A DNA stretch of 64,000 bases. Source: Sistotremastrum niveocremeum HHB9708. Taxonomy: Eukaryota > Basidiomycota > Agaricomycetes > Sistotremastrales > Sistotremastraceae. This document shows, piece after piece, positions 34,466-45,208 of the stretch (position 1 is the first letter of the stretch; each line of letters begins with the position of its first letter). The stretch lies in NCBI GenBank assembly GCA_001630475.1, contig KV419418.1:390584-454583 (forward strand), read 5' to 3'. The translations under genes were made by a program, and so were the position numbers. A model generated the notes under the pieces. That model did no database searches and had not been told where the DNA came from. It worked only from the letters and a program-made list of their open reading frames with translations.

Positions 34466-35707
34466 TCTCGCTTCGCTTTACGTAGTTTGTTTTGTTGTGT
34501 CATTTGATTGGCTGCTCGTGCCTTCAATATATGTCGTTTCCCTAATTTACGTCTGAATCGTCCTTACCAATTGAAAACTCCATCAAGTCAATTGTCGACA
34601 GAAGTGTGTAGTGTTCCATCAGAACAGTGTAAGCATTGAAGTAGCATAAGGATCGTAACTAGAGTCAACGAATATAAAGCTTTTACTATTCAGTTGTTAA
34701 TATATCATGGCAATAACACATTAGAAGAGTCGTCAGTCGACAAGCATTCTAGTCTACTTCGCAAGAGACAAGAGAGAGAAAGGGAGTGACGAGTATCGAC
34801 TCACCAGCGCAGCGTATCGACGGACGTATCAATCACCCTTTGAATGCATGACAGTACGAGTCAAATGAGGAGATCGATTCATTCGATAATCGTACGTGTT
34901 GGTAGGGTACACTCATTTCTCGAACAGTCGCTTTCGTTCGGTTTGGCGGTACGACTACGAACGCGGTACATGCGCATTTGATGTTCTCTTGGTAAATCAG
35001 GCGAATACGGTCGTAACGATAAGCGATAGACATGATCAAAATAGCAAAAGCTGAATCGACGGGAACTTCTGTATTGCGATGTTCGAGCTTGCCTCAGATT
35101 TACTTTCAAGACGACGTACCGCAGTGATCTTCTCTTTCAATCTCGAGTGCCATGAAAGCTGTAGCGTCAGAGTTTGCTGAAATGTCTGGGAGAAAGACTC
35201 TTGGTCTCCACGCGTATAGAGCCATCATTCGTCCGAGTACGGTAATGAGTGACCTGACAATTAGACCTATGATTTCTGGAATGTTAGAGTCTCGTACTCC
35301 GATTTTGATTTCATTCCGGCTTCTGTTCGATCTATTCACCTCAGTCAAAATAAGTGGCCCGTTCTAGGAGCCCAAGACGACTCAATCAATCAGTATGTCG
35401 GAGTGTTTGGTTTGCCACTGAGGCGACAGCGATTAGATTAACGTCTAGTTGACTGAAGGTCCAGGAAATCTCAATCAATCGAAGCCCTATGAAAGATTCA
35501 TTTCTTCGTACGTATCTGTTATTACATTTTTAAACGACTTCGAACGATGCTTTCTGGTTTTCTGACCCAATTTCTAAATTTAGTCGGTGTCGACACACGT
35601 TATTCAGTGACCGATTCCAACTCCGCTGCAACGCGTCTCCCACCAAATCATCCCCTCCACGTCGCTGCCATCCTCCATCGTCGTCGATCCGTTGCACCTC
35701 ATGTATC
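34466..35707. other. Intergenic upstream of the KDZ transposase
   Basis: About 1.2 kb after the ancestral stop of the viroplasmin gene. It should include the KDZ promoter. Frames at 34833-35348 on the minus strand and 35152-35367 on the plus strand are short and unsupported. No terminal repeat was found. Confidence 0.4.
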
Positions 35708-38700
35708 ATGTCCACGCCCACCTCCTCTTCAAAGTCTAAACCATCCGCTCGTCGTCGACGCAAGCAACAGAACGAAAGCGATGACGACGATGTCACCATC
35801 TACTCCAATGTAAAACGAGCGCGTGCTGGTGAAAGAGTGACGAATATCGTCCAACTCGACTTCCGTTCACGCAACATCACCTCCACTACCACTCGCGATG
35901 TAACATATCTCGATACCCCCTCTACCCTTCTTTTTCCTCATCTCAACATCGTTCGCGCCGAGGATGAAGACACATCACCTAATTCTGAGCTCCGTGGCGC
36001 GTTCGATCTACAAGATTCCGAGTACTACCACGTCTGCGACGACGAACGGAAATCTCGAAAGACCAAGCAGAAGGCCATCAAGAAATCGTCCAAGGTATAA
36101 TATCTGTATTTTCTCTGTCACTGAACCAACCTAACGCGCTTCGCTGTCAGGTAAAAATGGACGAATGGGCTCAGCTTCGTGACGAATATTTGCAGGAGCT
36201 CATCAGACTCGATGGTCTGGGTTCCGATAACTCCCCCCTTTCTATATCTTGTATTCTCTGTGGCAACGCTGGTTCGTCCGTGCACAGATGTATCGATTGT
36301 CGCGCTGGTGCATTGCAGTGTACCGACTGTATCATATCTTCTCACCGCCTTAACCCCTTCCATCGAGTCGAGGTGAGGCTACTTCTTTATCCTATTGTTG
36401 CTCATCACTGATCCGACATTTCGATTAGACGTGGCGTGGCGAATTTTTTGAGAAGAACACACTCGCGTCTATCGGCCTACGGATTCAACTGGGTCATCAC
36501 GGTGGACGATGTACCGGCCCTCTCCCCGGTCACAAAAAGTTCACCGCCGTCGATATCACCGGCGTTCACCGCATCGCACTCGACTTCTGTGGCTGCGGCG
36601 ACAGTCAATCAGGCTCGCTTCGTCGTACCCAACTCTTACGCGCTGGCTTCTATCCAGCTACCCCCGACGAACCTCGCACCCTCTTCACACACGCTTTCCT
36701 CGAAACCTTCCACGTCCTTACCCTTCAGGGTAAAACCACGTTGTATAACTTTTATTACGCCATCGCACGCAAGACCGACAACCTTGAGATCGACGATTTA
36801 CCAGTAAGTTGTCTCTTTCTCTTCGTCTGCCAAATCTGATTTCATCTCTATCTAGGATCGATACCAAGATGCGCTGCGTGTTCTCCGACAATGGCGCAAC
36901 CTCATGCTATTGAAACGTCACGGCCGTGGACATGACCCGTCAGGGGTCATGTCCACTCTTCCGGGCTCCCTTACCACCGAATGCGCAGCTTGCCCCCATC
37001 CGGGACGCAATCTACCAGATGATTGGGAGTCGGCGGATGATAGCATGAAGTGAGAAGATACCTTTGTAATCGTTGTAACGCTTTCTTACCTGTACAAGGT
37101 TTTTGTACTTTCTTATATTAGCAATCGATGCCAACTTCCGACTGAAGTCGCGAGAGCGGCATCTTGAGGACTTCCATCTCTGTCCGGGATGGGGTTGCTT
37201 CGTCGACTCTCGCGGCTATCTAGAACACGTCGATAACTCCCCCGATCAAGTGGAGGTAAGTATTTCGGCTACGTGGTGGAGGCTTGGAAACTGACACAGC
37301 TTCGCAGATCAATACTTGTCAATCCGATCTCCACGCTGTCGATCATGCAAACAAAAGCAAGAAGGGTCTGAGAGCTAGCGGAGCTGCTGCGGTTGTATGT
37401 GCAAGGCACGGACTTGTGAGACCGAATGGTGTAGGGGATTTACAGAAGGGCGAAAGGTGTGTGTAGCTACTCCGTCATCGTATTCCATCCAACCTAATCG
37501 TCTTGTCATTAGATATGCCAATATGGATTATATCCTTATGTCGGGCGCTCGCGGTATCAAAGTTAACCACCTCATCGTAACCTACGACATCGCTTGTCAA
37601 TTCTTCAAGAAATGGGATGCTCGACACGCAGCCCTTCCCCTCTCCATCCAGCTATCGCCTACCGTTGAACTCGACGCCGGGGTTCCCAGTCTCCATATAG
37701 AAGGACATGGTGCTGACTGCAAGTGCCGATGGGGGCTACGACAGAAGAAAGGTGCATGTCGTACGTCAGGAGAAATAATCGAGGAGCAGTGGTCGAGTGC
37801 GAATGGGTTGGCTTCAAGCATCTCCGAGATGTCTCCTAGTGCGCGCGAGGAGATCCTTAATGATCATTGGAATCATTGGAATTTCCGCAAGAGAGTCAGC
37901 TACGGTATGTCTCATAGTATCTTTATCTTCTCGTCTATTCAAACTTAATCGCCGATAGGTCGGATTTTCAAGAAAACTTTGATCGAAGCACTCGAAATGC
38001 GTGTCACGCAGAACGCAATCTTCGTTCAATATAACAACGCGTTTCCCAAGGAGTTGACTACGAAATGGGAGGGAATGGTGGAAGCGTGGGATCGTGAGAT
38101 GCTAGTGAAGACCGTGCCCAATCCATATGAGGAGCCCACTACAAGTAAGTCGGGCCAACGTCTATCATGCGTCTATCGTTTATTGATTTTGCAATTAGAG
38201 TCTTCGCTTCAAGACATTCGATTAGCGTTAGCGGAAGAGGAAGAGAAACTGATCAATGAAGGACATGTGGCTGTACATCGTGTTTCGGCTTCTGGGTTGT
38301 TGGTTACTGGATTACAGCTCGAAGAACAGCAGTACGTCGCCGTCTTCCATTATATCAATTCGCACCAGCTTAACCTTTGTAGGCATGTTCTTCGCATCCG
38401 CATTACCGCCTTGCATCGCAACGCGCCTGCGGCGCAGCGAGCAAATCTGAAGGAGAAGCAGAACGCTCTTGCACGAAGGATCAAAGCGTGGCAAGAGATT
38501 CAAGATCTCCATATGCCCTTCATCATCGCCCATCGCACCGCCCCCTCTACATCGACTTCTACATCGACTTCTACATCAACCGCCCCCTCTACATCGACTC
38601 CCCCTTCTACATCGACCGCCCCTCCCACGTCTACCCGCCCCAATCCTCAATCGACGGCTACTCCCTCCAATCCCCAACCGTCGACTCAATCGCAGTCGGA

Positions 38701-39010
38701 CGCTATTTCGTCGGGCACCCCCTCTCCCTCTTCACCTTCACCTCCGTCTGCAGCTGACGTCCCCCTCTTCCTTCCTTCTTCCTTACCCGACTCTCTTCGG
38801 TTATCGCCCTCTCTCACCTCTTTCGTTTCGATCGAACGTCGACTTCGTATTGCGCAAGCTAAAGACAGTCTAAACTCGCTTCGACGTTCTCTTCGCACGA
38901 CGAATCAGCTGTGGGATTATAAGAAGAAACAAGTCACCGGTCAGCGTGGCAACACTCGCGCGCGTAGTCTCATCGAGCAATTTAAAGAGAAGACGGACTT
39001 AGCTGTCTAA
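35708..39010 (+). CDS. KDZ-type transposase with CxC2-like cysteine cluster
   Basis: About ten exons join in frame to roughly 1,000 residues. After a basic N-terminus (SARRRRKQQ) comes a zinc-cluster CILCGNAGSSVHRCIDC and LQCTDCIISSHRLNPFHRVE, the CxC2 module typical of basidiomycete KDZ (Kyakuja-Dileera-Zisupton) transposases. The RNase H-like catalytic core shows FLILAIDANFRLK (first Asp), LIVTYDIACQFFKKWD (second Asp, with the family's DxxCQ) and TSGEIIEEQWSSAN (Glu). Conserved HGADCKCRWG lies between. A Thr/Ser-rich linker from repeated acatcgacttct units precedes a C-terminal helical segment ending EQFKEKTDLAV. All three catalytic acids and an open frame suggest a potentially active enzyme. 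It would move its own element and perhaps related nonautonomous ones. Confidence 0.9.
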
Positions 39011-39029
39011 GGCTTCCAACGAATACATA

Positions 39030-39400
39030 CTCGCCATACTCGAGTACTCGTGGGTGAGTACTCGTGATGCGAGGCCGAAGGTCTCGCATCCGATTTTTTT
39101 TTGAGTTTTTTGCTCCGAAACACTCGAGTACTCGCGTGTATATTCGCGAGTACTCACGATCACACGAGTATTTGCGAGCATTCGCACTCGAGTGCTTTCA
39201 GAACACTCGAGTACTTGTATTCATGAGTACTCGAGTCTATCCGATACACTCGAGTCTTTGCAATCATGAGTTGACGAGTTCACTTGCGAGACTTGAATAC
39301 TCGTCCTTATCACACTTTTCAGACTCGAGTTCAAGCAGAACTCGAGTCGCACTCATCGTACTCGAGTCCAGACAGGACTCAAGTACGCTCAATCACACTT
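39030..39400. repeat. CTCGAG/GAGTAC-rich subterminal-like tract
   Basis: Immediately after the transposase stop, variants of ACTCGAGTACTCG recur in both orientations over about 370 bases, spaced irregularly; sparser relatives (gcgagtact) continue to about 40680. Short motifs repeated in both orientations beside a transposase gene resemble the subterminal transposase-binding repeats of DNA transposons. Function is inferred. Confidence 0.6.
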
Positions 39401-39979
39401 CACTCAAACTACCTACTCGGACCCAGACACCTTGACTTCTTGTTTGTCTTGTTCACACTCTTCTTCTTGAGGCTGCCCTTTGCTGGTGGTTTTCATCCGA
39501 GTACCCACGCTGATACCTGCGAGTACTACATAGTAGTCGGAACTGTTTGCATCGCGGCGGCGAGAGGTGGTGAGGGCGCTAGTGGTGGTAGTGGTCGTGA
39601 CGATGGGGATGTGTGGACGACAGCGGCGATGCGAGAGTATTGGGCGAGAACGGAGGAGGCGACACCGAGAGGAAGAGGAATTGGGAGGAGGGAGGGAGAC
39701 ACGAAAGAAAAAGAATTCATAAGTATCAGTCGAGACATGAGATAGACAACATACGCACCGTTCATCCACAGGACCACCTCATCTCATAATAAACTCATTC
39801 CTGTCTTTCAGGCTCTGGCTTCCGGACTTTGGGTCTTCGAGAGACGGCGGAGACGTTGAGTCGTTGGCGTGCACAGGCAAGGGATTGCGGAGCGAGACGA
39901 GGACGGTCAAAGTCGAAAAGAATGAGGGTGATGACGTGTACGATGAAACTATGGACGGTGTGGGGTGTGAGTCGAGGAT
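39401..39979. other. Noncoding downstream of the KDZ gene
   Basis: About 580 bases, partly G-rich (ggtgagggcgctagtggtgg). No gene is supported. Confidence 0.4.
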
Positions 39980-40610
39980 TGAGTGGGGTGGACGAAGGTT
40001 GAAGTCGAAAGAATGTGAAATAGATAGTTAGCAATAAGTACGAGACCAAACGGTTTGACCGACGCACCTCTTATTTTACACTCAGATGACCGTGCCCTAT
40101 CTCCATCTCGAACATCAAGCCGCATCATTCAACTTCACCGCCGATGAAGATAATCTAAAAAGAGCGAAGGTAAGCTACGTCGTGAGATCGAATCGAACGA
40201 GTACTCACGATCTTGGCACGATTTCGAATCGTGCGGTCTTGATTTCCCTGGGGATTGAGATCCACGACGACGGATAATGATGACGGCGGAGGACAATGTC
40301 GTGGGGCAGATGGAGTCTGATGGACGAAGGATTAAGTCGAACGAATGTAAAACAGACAGTTAGCGATATGTGCGAGACCGATTGAATGAATGACGAACCT
40401 GACGTTTGATACCCGAATGACTATGCCCCATCTCCATCTCCAAAACCCAGTCTCATCACTCAACAACGATGAACGCGATCTGAAAAGAATTCTGGTAAGT
40501 TGCAGCAAACGATCGAATCAAAATGACAGACTACTCACTATTTGCACGGCCTCGAATCGCGCGGTCTTGATTTTGTGGGGGGCTGAGATCGACGAGGAGA
40601 GACGGGTGAT
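39980..40610. repeat. Imperfect tandem duplication of about 330 bases
   Basis: The segment around 39985-40280 recurs at about 40318-40610 with an offset of about 331-333 bases. Shared landmarks include ggacgaagg(t/a)t(t)aagtcgaa, ccctatctccatctc versus ccccatctccatctc, and gcggtcttgatt. Substitutions and small gaps show it is not recent. A few short frames in each copy are not convincing. Confidence 0.6.
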
Positions 40611-40979
40611 GGGTGTGGCAGAGGACGATGTGATAGTGAAGACGGTGGTGAGTTGCAGAGGGTGTCTTGCGTCCGCGAGTACTAAATAGTATGCTCTTGA
40701 TTAGGTCGTGTTTGGGGCGATGGAGTAGCGGCGGCGGCGTCGACAGAGAAGATTTTGAGCAGTGGATGTGCTGGCACGATCACGAGGACGGTTAGTTGGA
40801 TGTGGTGAAGGTGGAGTGCGACGAGGAGGAGCGAGCGGTGGCGGCGAGTATGGCGGGTGTGGATGAGGACGCGCGAGTCCTGTACAGCAGCTGATGTAAG
40901 CCAGTCGATTAGCTAGGAGGGGGCTATGGGTAAAAACAATCTATGAAACCAAAAAAACAACATTTTCAACTCGACTATC

Positions 40980-41048
40980 TAGCTCAGCGTGCTTACTCGT
41001 GGCATGCTGGGCGCTCGCGACAATTTTGTGGTCGCGAGTTCGATTCTC
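40980..41048 (+). other. tRNA-like sequence, possible SINE head or tRNA relic
   Basis: TAGCTCAGC at 40980-40988 resembles a Pol III A box and GAGTTCGATTC at 41036-41046 a B box, spaced as in a tRNA. The T stem pairs only partly and no acceptor stem can be folded, so it is not a functional tRNA. An AT-rich tail (41070-41150) follows, as in SINEs. Confidence 0.3.
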
Positions 41049-41179
41049 AATGCTGGCTGTTGAAAATAATATTATAGTAAATAATATATATATATAATAT
41101 TTAAATAATAAAAATAATAGTAAATTAAATATTATAAATATTAATTAAACCACGAGTGTTAGCCGGATACTCGTGTATG

Positions 41180-42310
41180 GAGGACCGTAATGGACTTTAA
41201 TCCACAGACCAAATCTTTCCTTTTTTGTATGCCTTGTGGGTGCGCATGCGCAAAACATGCCTTCTTATCCTCTGTGTGCATGCACATGGATCTGTGTGGA
41301 GTAGTGATTTTCAAAAACACTACCAAGTGGTCAAGTGGTGTGCACTCAAGATGTTGTGTTGCACTATTGCAGGGGCGCACAAAAGGATTGGCCATGAGAT
41401 CAGTGTGCACACTTGCCCTCCACTGTGTTCCAGACTCTGTGCGCACAACATTCTATGGAGAGTGAATATCCTGGCATGTGTATAGAGAGATCTTGATTTT
41501 GACTTTCAGCTGTGAACTTTATTGCAGGTGTTCTGCCAAATTTTAGGCCATAGGTGTCTGTGTGCGTGCGCATCATGTTTGACAAAAGCTGATTATGGTC
41601 TGTACCTGCACAACAACTGTGATACAGTCTGTCAATCCAGATTCCCAGTTCTGCTAGCAATGGCCTGATATGAACTCCAATTGACCCCAAATGTTTAAAT
41701 CATACATGAATTTAGCACAGCAACATCAATCTAGAACTACAGACTATTCATGGCATTGCTTGGTCATTGAATCAATACCAGAAAGATAGTCCTTGGAACT
41801 TATGAGACCTGCCTACATATTTTGGGGGCAGAGTTAGACACTCCTACTGAGTCCTGTCACAACCAAACCACCAGACCACAACCCAGGAAAGAAATCTCAG
41901 TGATGAAGGAGCAGGATGTTAGAACCATCAGATAACAACAGGTGATTCCTTCAAAGAGGATAGAAGACACCAGTCAGTAAAACAATAGATACCTTGAAGA
42001 TGTATATAAGCAAGCTCACCAATCATGGAAAACAATAGCTGGATTCACAAGAGTGCCCAGGTCTGACACTCTTGTGGTTCACATCTTTCCCTGAAAACCA
42101 GAATGAATGCACTTCAAGAGGCTCAAAAATGCGCAGCCTGGAACTCAGTGAAACCCTGAACCAAGTCTGGTGAAACATAACAGAACTGACATACAATTTA
42201 AAGGCTACAACTGTTAGGGTTCTTGGACACAGCAGGACCTGTTAGGGAGCCTGGATACATGGTCAGAGGAGAGTCAAAACAAGGAGAGGCGGCACTTGTC
42301 TATCAGTTTA
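41180..42310. repeat. CpG-depleted block, probable old methylated repeat
   Basis: Over about 1.1 kb I count only about eight CpG dinucleotides, most inside GCGC or TGCGCA, while adjacent DNA has dozens per kb. TG and CA are abundant. This is the footprint of CpG methylation followed by deamination, as expected for an old silenced repeat. No gene or terminal repeat is recognisable inside. Confidence 0.55.
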
Positions 42311-43482
42311 GTGAGATTGCTGAATTTGGAAGATGCATTCTTCAATTCCTTGTTGTAAAATGGCTTCAGATTGACCTAGAATTCCAGGTGAGCACTGAGC
42401 GAATGTATGATGTGATGGAATGATACCATGAAAGAGCAGTCCGGATGTCGCAGGGTTGTTTGCGTGGTCAAAACGTAGTTGTAAGGTTCCAGCCATCTTA
42501 ATGCCAGGATAGATGCTGACTTACAATATCACCTTTGCGTTGTGATTATGTGGACAGACAATCCAACAGAAGAGCTCCAAAACTAAATCCAATTCCATGA
42601 CCAAAAGCGTTGCAACAATCTGGTGACACGGGCATCTTTCGACGCGTTTCTCAGACAAACGACACGAAACTCTAAGGCGATAAGAACTCACAATTGTTGG
42701 CGGCGTCTTTCTCTCCAATCAAAAGGATGTCGGGCTGTACCAAGGTTAGGTATGTGCCAGCACGAACTTCGCCGATACGCCGGGCTGCAAAGTGATACAC
42801 AGTGATTGTTGGACGTGTTTTCCAGACCCAAATTGTGTGCCGAATGTGCTGAACCCAAGTTGTTGACAGATGGCGAGGTGAAGACGAGACGTCCGTGAGG
42901 CTATCATGGGAGGTCTTTGAGCAGATTTTATGGTTCCCAGAACGCGAGCCACTCACCCCCCATACGTGCTCGACAGTGTAAAGTTGCCCGATAGAGAAGA
43001 CGAGATCAGAGACGAACCGTCGGTTGATTTTGAAGATCGTATTTGTGGTTGAATAAAATAATACGCGTCAGAAGGTGTTTTAGAAATCAGGAATGATCGA
43101 GAATGAGCAGAGCGATGAACCTACAGCAAGCATCCCCAATTTGAACACCGACCTGCCCCACGTGTAGCGAAAGCCTTCACGCAATGGTCTTGATGAGACT
43201 GACAGCAAAAGGTGGCATAGGGTTAGTAGTGGACCAGGACGTTGATGTAAAAAGTGCTCACAGTGTTTTGAGTAGAACAAATCTGAGAACGCGAACGATG
43301 CGAGAGGTAAGGTCGAAAGCGGTTTCAGCGTAAATATTGGTAAATAGCCGCAACCAACTCAGTCTCCGCTCCTAATGGTCGGCCGTCGCCGCCGACCAGC
43401 TTCTCAACACGATTAGTTCCACATAATCTTGTGCTAAACAAAGTCTTAAATAAGGAATACTAATGTCTGTTTCGATCCATAG
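42311..43482. other. No gene confidently recognised
   Basis: About 1.2 kb. A minus-strand stretch around 42670-42956 reads YHFAARRIGEVRAGTYLTL and similar, but I could not extend it into a spliced gene. Normal CpG density returns here. Confidence 0.35.
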
Positions 43483-44473
43483 TAAAGGCTCCCATCGTTC
43501 GAGCGTCTGCCAGTATTTCTCGAACCGTGGATAGATTCCGCTGGAAGAACAGCACAAGACAGTGGGAAATTACGGGCAAGCTTGCTGATAATGTTGCGCA
43601 CTGGACAGAGGAAGACAGACTCGCGAGGAAGGAAGACGAAAGAGGACGACGTGGTCGCAGGTGGGTTCAGACCAGGAGATGGACGTCGAAGAGGATGAGC
43701 AGTCATCCGACGAAGAATCCGAGGAGCTTTCTGACGCTCCAGAAGAGATAAAGGCGTTGAAGGTGATTCTTTTCTGCTCTTAACATGATTACAAGTCCTC
43801 TAATGCTGTCTATCAGGCTCGTCGACGTCATCTGCGCAATCTCTTGTCGGAAACTAATCGTCAATCGTCGAAACGTCCTCCTCGTCACGTATCTCGGGCC
43901 CGACCACATCCTGTTTCTCGGCCTCCGTTACATGTCATTCCCGGCTATACGGTACTCGTCGTAGACACAAACATTCTTCTGGATTCTCTCGCCAGCTTCG
44001 CTTCTCTAGTCGAGAGTGAACGCTGGACTGTGATTGTTCCACTCGCCGTCATCACAGAACTTGATGGACTCAGTGCAAACAATAACCAACTAGGGGTTGC
44101 AGCAGCAGAAAGTATCGCCTATATATCTTCGCACGCAAGGACACATTCCGTGTCATTGAAGATCCAGACTTCGCAAGGCAACTACCTGCACACTCTTGGC
44201 TTACGGAGTGAGGACGTTCAGTTCGACTCAGATGAGTCATTGTCGGAGCGCAACATGGACGATCTCATTTTGCGAGCCGCAGTGTGGCAGGATGATCATT
44301 GGGTTGATCGTTCTAATCTTCTCAAAAGTGAAAAGCAGTCATCGGAAACGGAGAGCGCTGCAAAGGTGAGGTTGTCAAGCTTTGATCGCAATCTCCGCCT
44401 AAAGGCTCGTGCACGCCAGTTGGCTGCAGCAGATCAACGCGATCTGGCTTCTATCCTGGTTGTTGGCACCTAA
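43483..44473 (+). pseudogene. 5'-truncated SMG6/EST1-like PIN-domain nuclease gene
   Basis: A 3' splice site before 43483 opens an exon reading KAPIVRASASISRTVDRFRW and WTEEDRLARKEDERGRRG. An acidic exon follows, and the last exon starts at 43817. The PIN domain shows VLVVDTNILLDSLASFASLV (first Asp), PLAVITELDGLS (Glu), SERNMDDLILRAAVWQDDHW (Asp) and LSSFDRNLRLKARARQLAAA (Asp), so all catalytic acids remain. This pattern matches the SMG6/EST1 family of RNA endonucleases in nonsense-mediated decay. The N-terminal 14-3-3-like and helical domains of SMG6 are absent upstream. After the stop at 44473 a different frame continues as ASRKGQLRARSHTTVDLYSF to a stop at 44634, suggesting a frameshift or a missed intron. 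Likely a retained fragment. Confidence 0.65.
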
Positions 44474-45208
44474 TCATTGCTAGCCGCAAGGGACAACTCC
44501 GAGCACGCAGCCACACCACCGTTGACCTATACAGTTTCTTCTTGCTCGATACGTTCCTTGAGCTTCATTCAGAACTTCAGAGAGAACTGGAGCAGATTAT
44601 TCAGCAAGAAAGACGGGGTGAAATTCCTTCGTAAACACTGGGCGCACTGCTGTGATATATAATCCCGTCGCATCCACAGCTCGCATATGCATTCTTGCAT
44701 CTTTGCTCCTTCGTTCCTTTTGCATACTTCCTTCGGTTCATCCATGTTTATTGCCTTGTATCTTTCCTTCTGTACTCTGAGCCGCATCTACCGATTCTGC
44801 ACAGTAGTAGCGTAGATCCTCACACATCAGGGAAAGCATCTGAAACACATTTATCCTTCACAGCCTCCAATCACATCCCGCCGCCGCCACCATAACTTGG
44901 GTTCACCGAGTTCACAGTGTTTGCTACTCGGTCTCGCCCCAGCGTAGCGACGAATGTGCGGATTTACCGGGGATGACGGCTTTCGGCGTCTAACTCTCAT
45001 CTGGCCTCTAATGCAAATTCGAAATTTCAATTGTAAGATAAAATCGACACTTACATCCATCACCTTCGCGAGGTGGGCTGAAGCACCGCGTGCTACGATG
45101 TTATAAGCATAGCACCCTATTCGCCGGAGATTCTTGCGGCCGGCACGCTGTGATAAGCGCTGGAAACCTATAATCGTTGCCTCACTGCCTCATGCCCCAT
45201 GCCCCGTC
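44474..45208. other. Tail of PIN fragment and upstream of integrase gene
   Basis: The first 160 bases hold the alternative-frame continuation described for the PIN fragment. The rest, to 45208, shows no gene and presumably includes the integrase promoter. Confidence 0.4.

Noticed and set aside
40980-41048. Functional tRNA gene
   Set aside because: No acceptor stem pairs and the T stem is only partly complementary.
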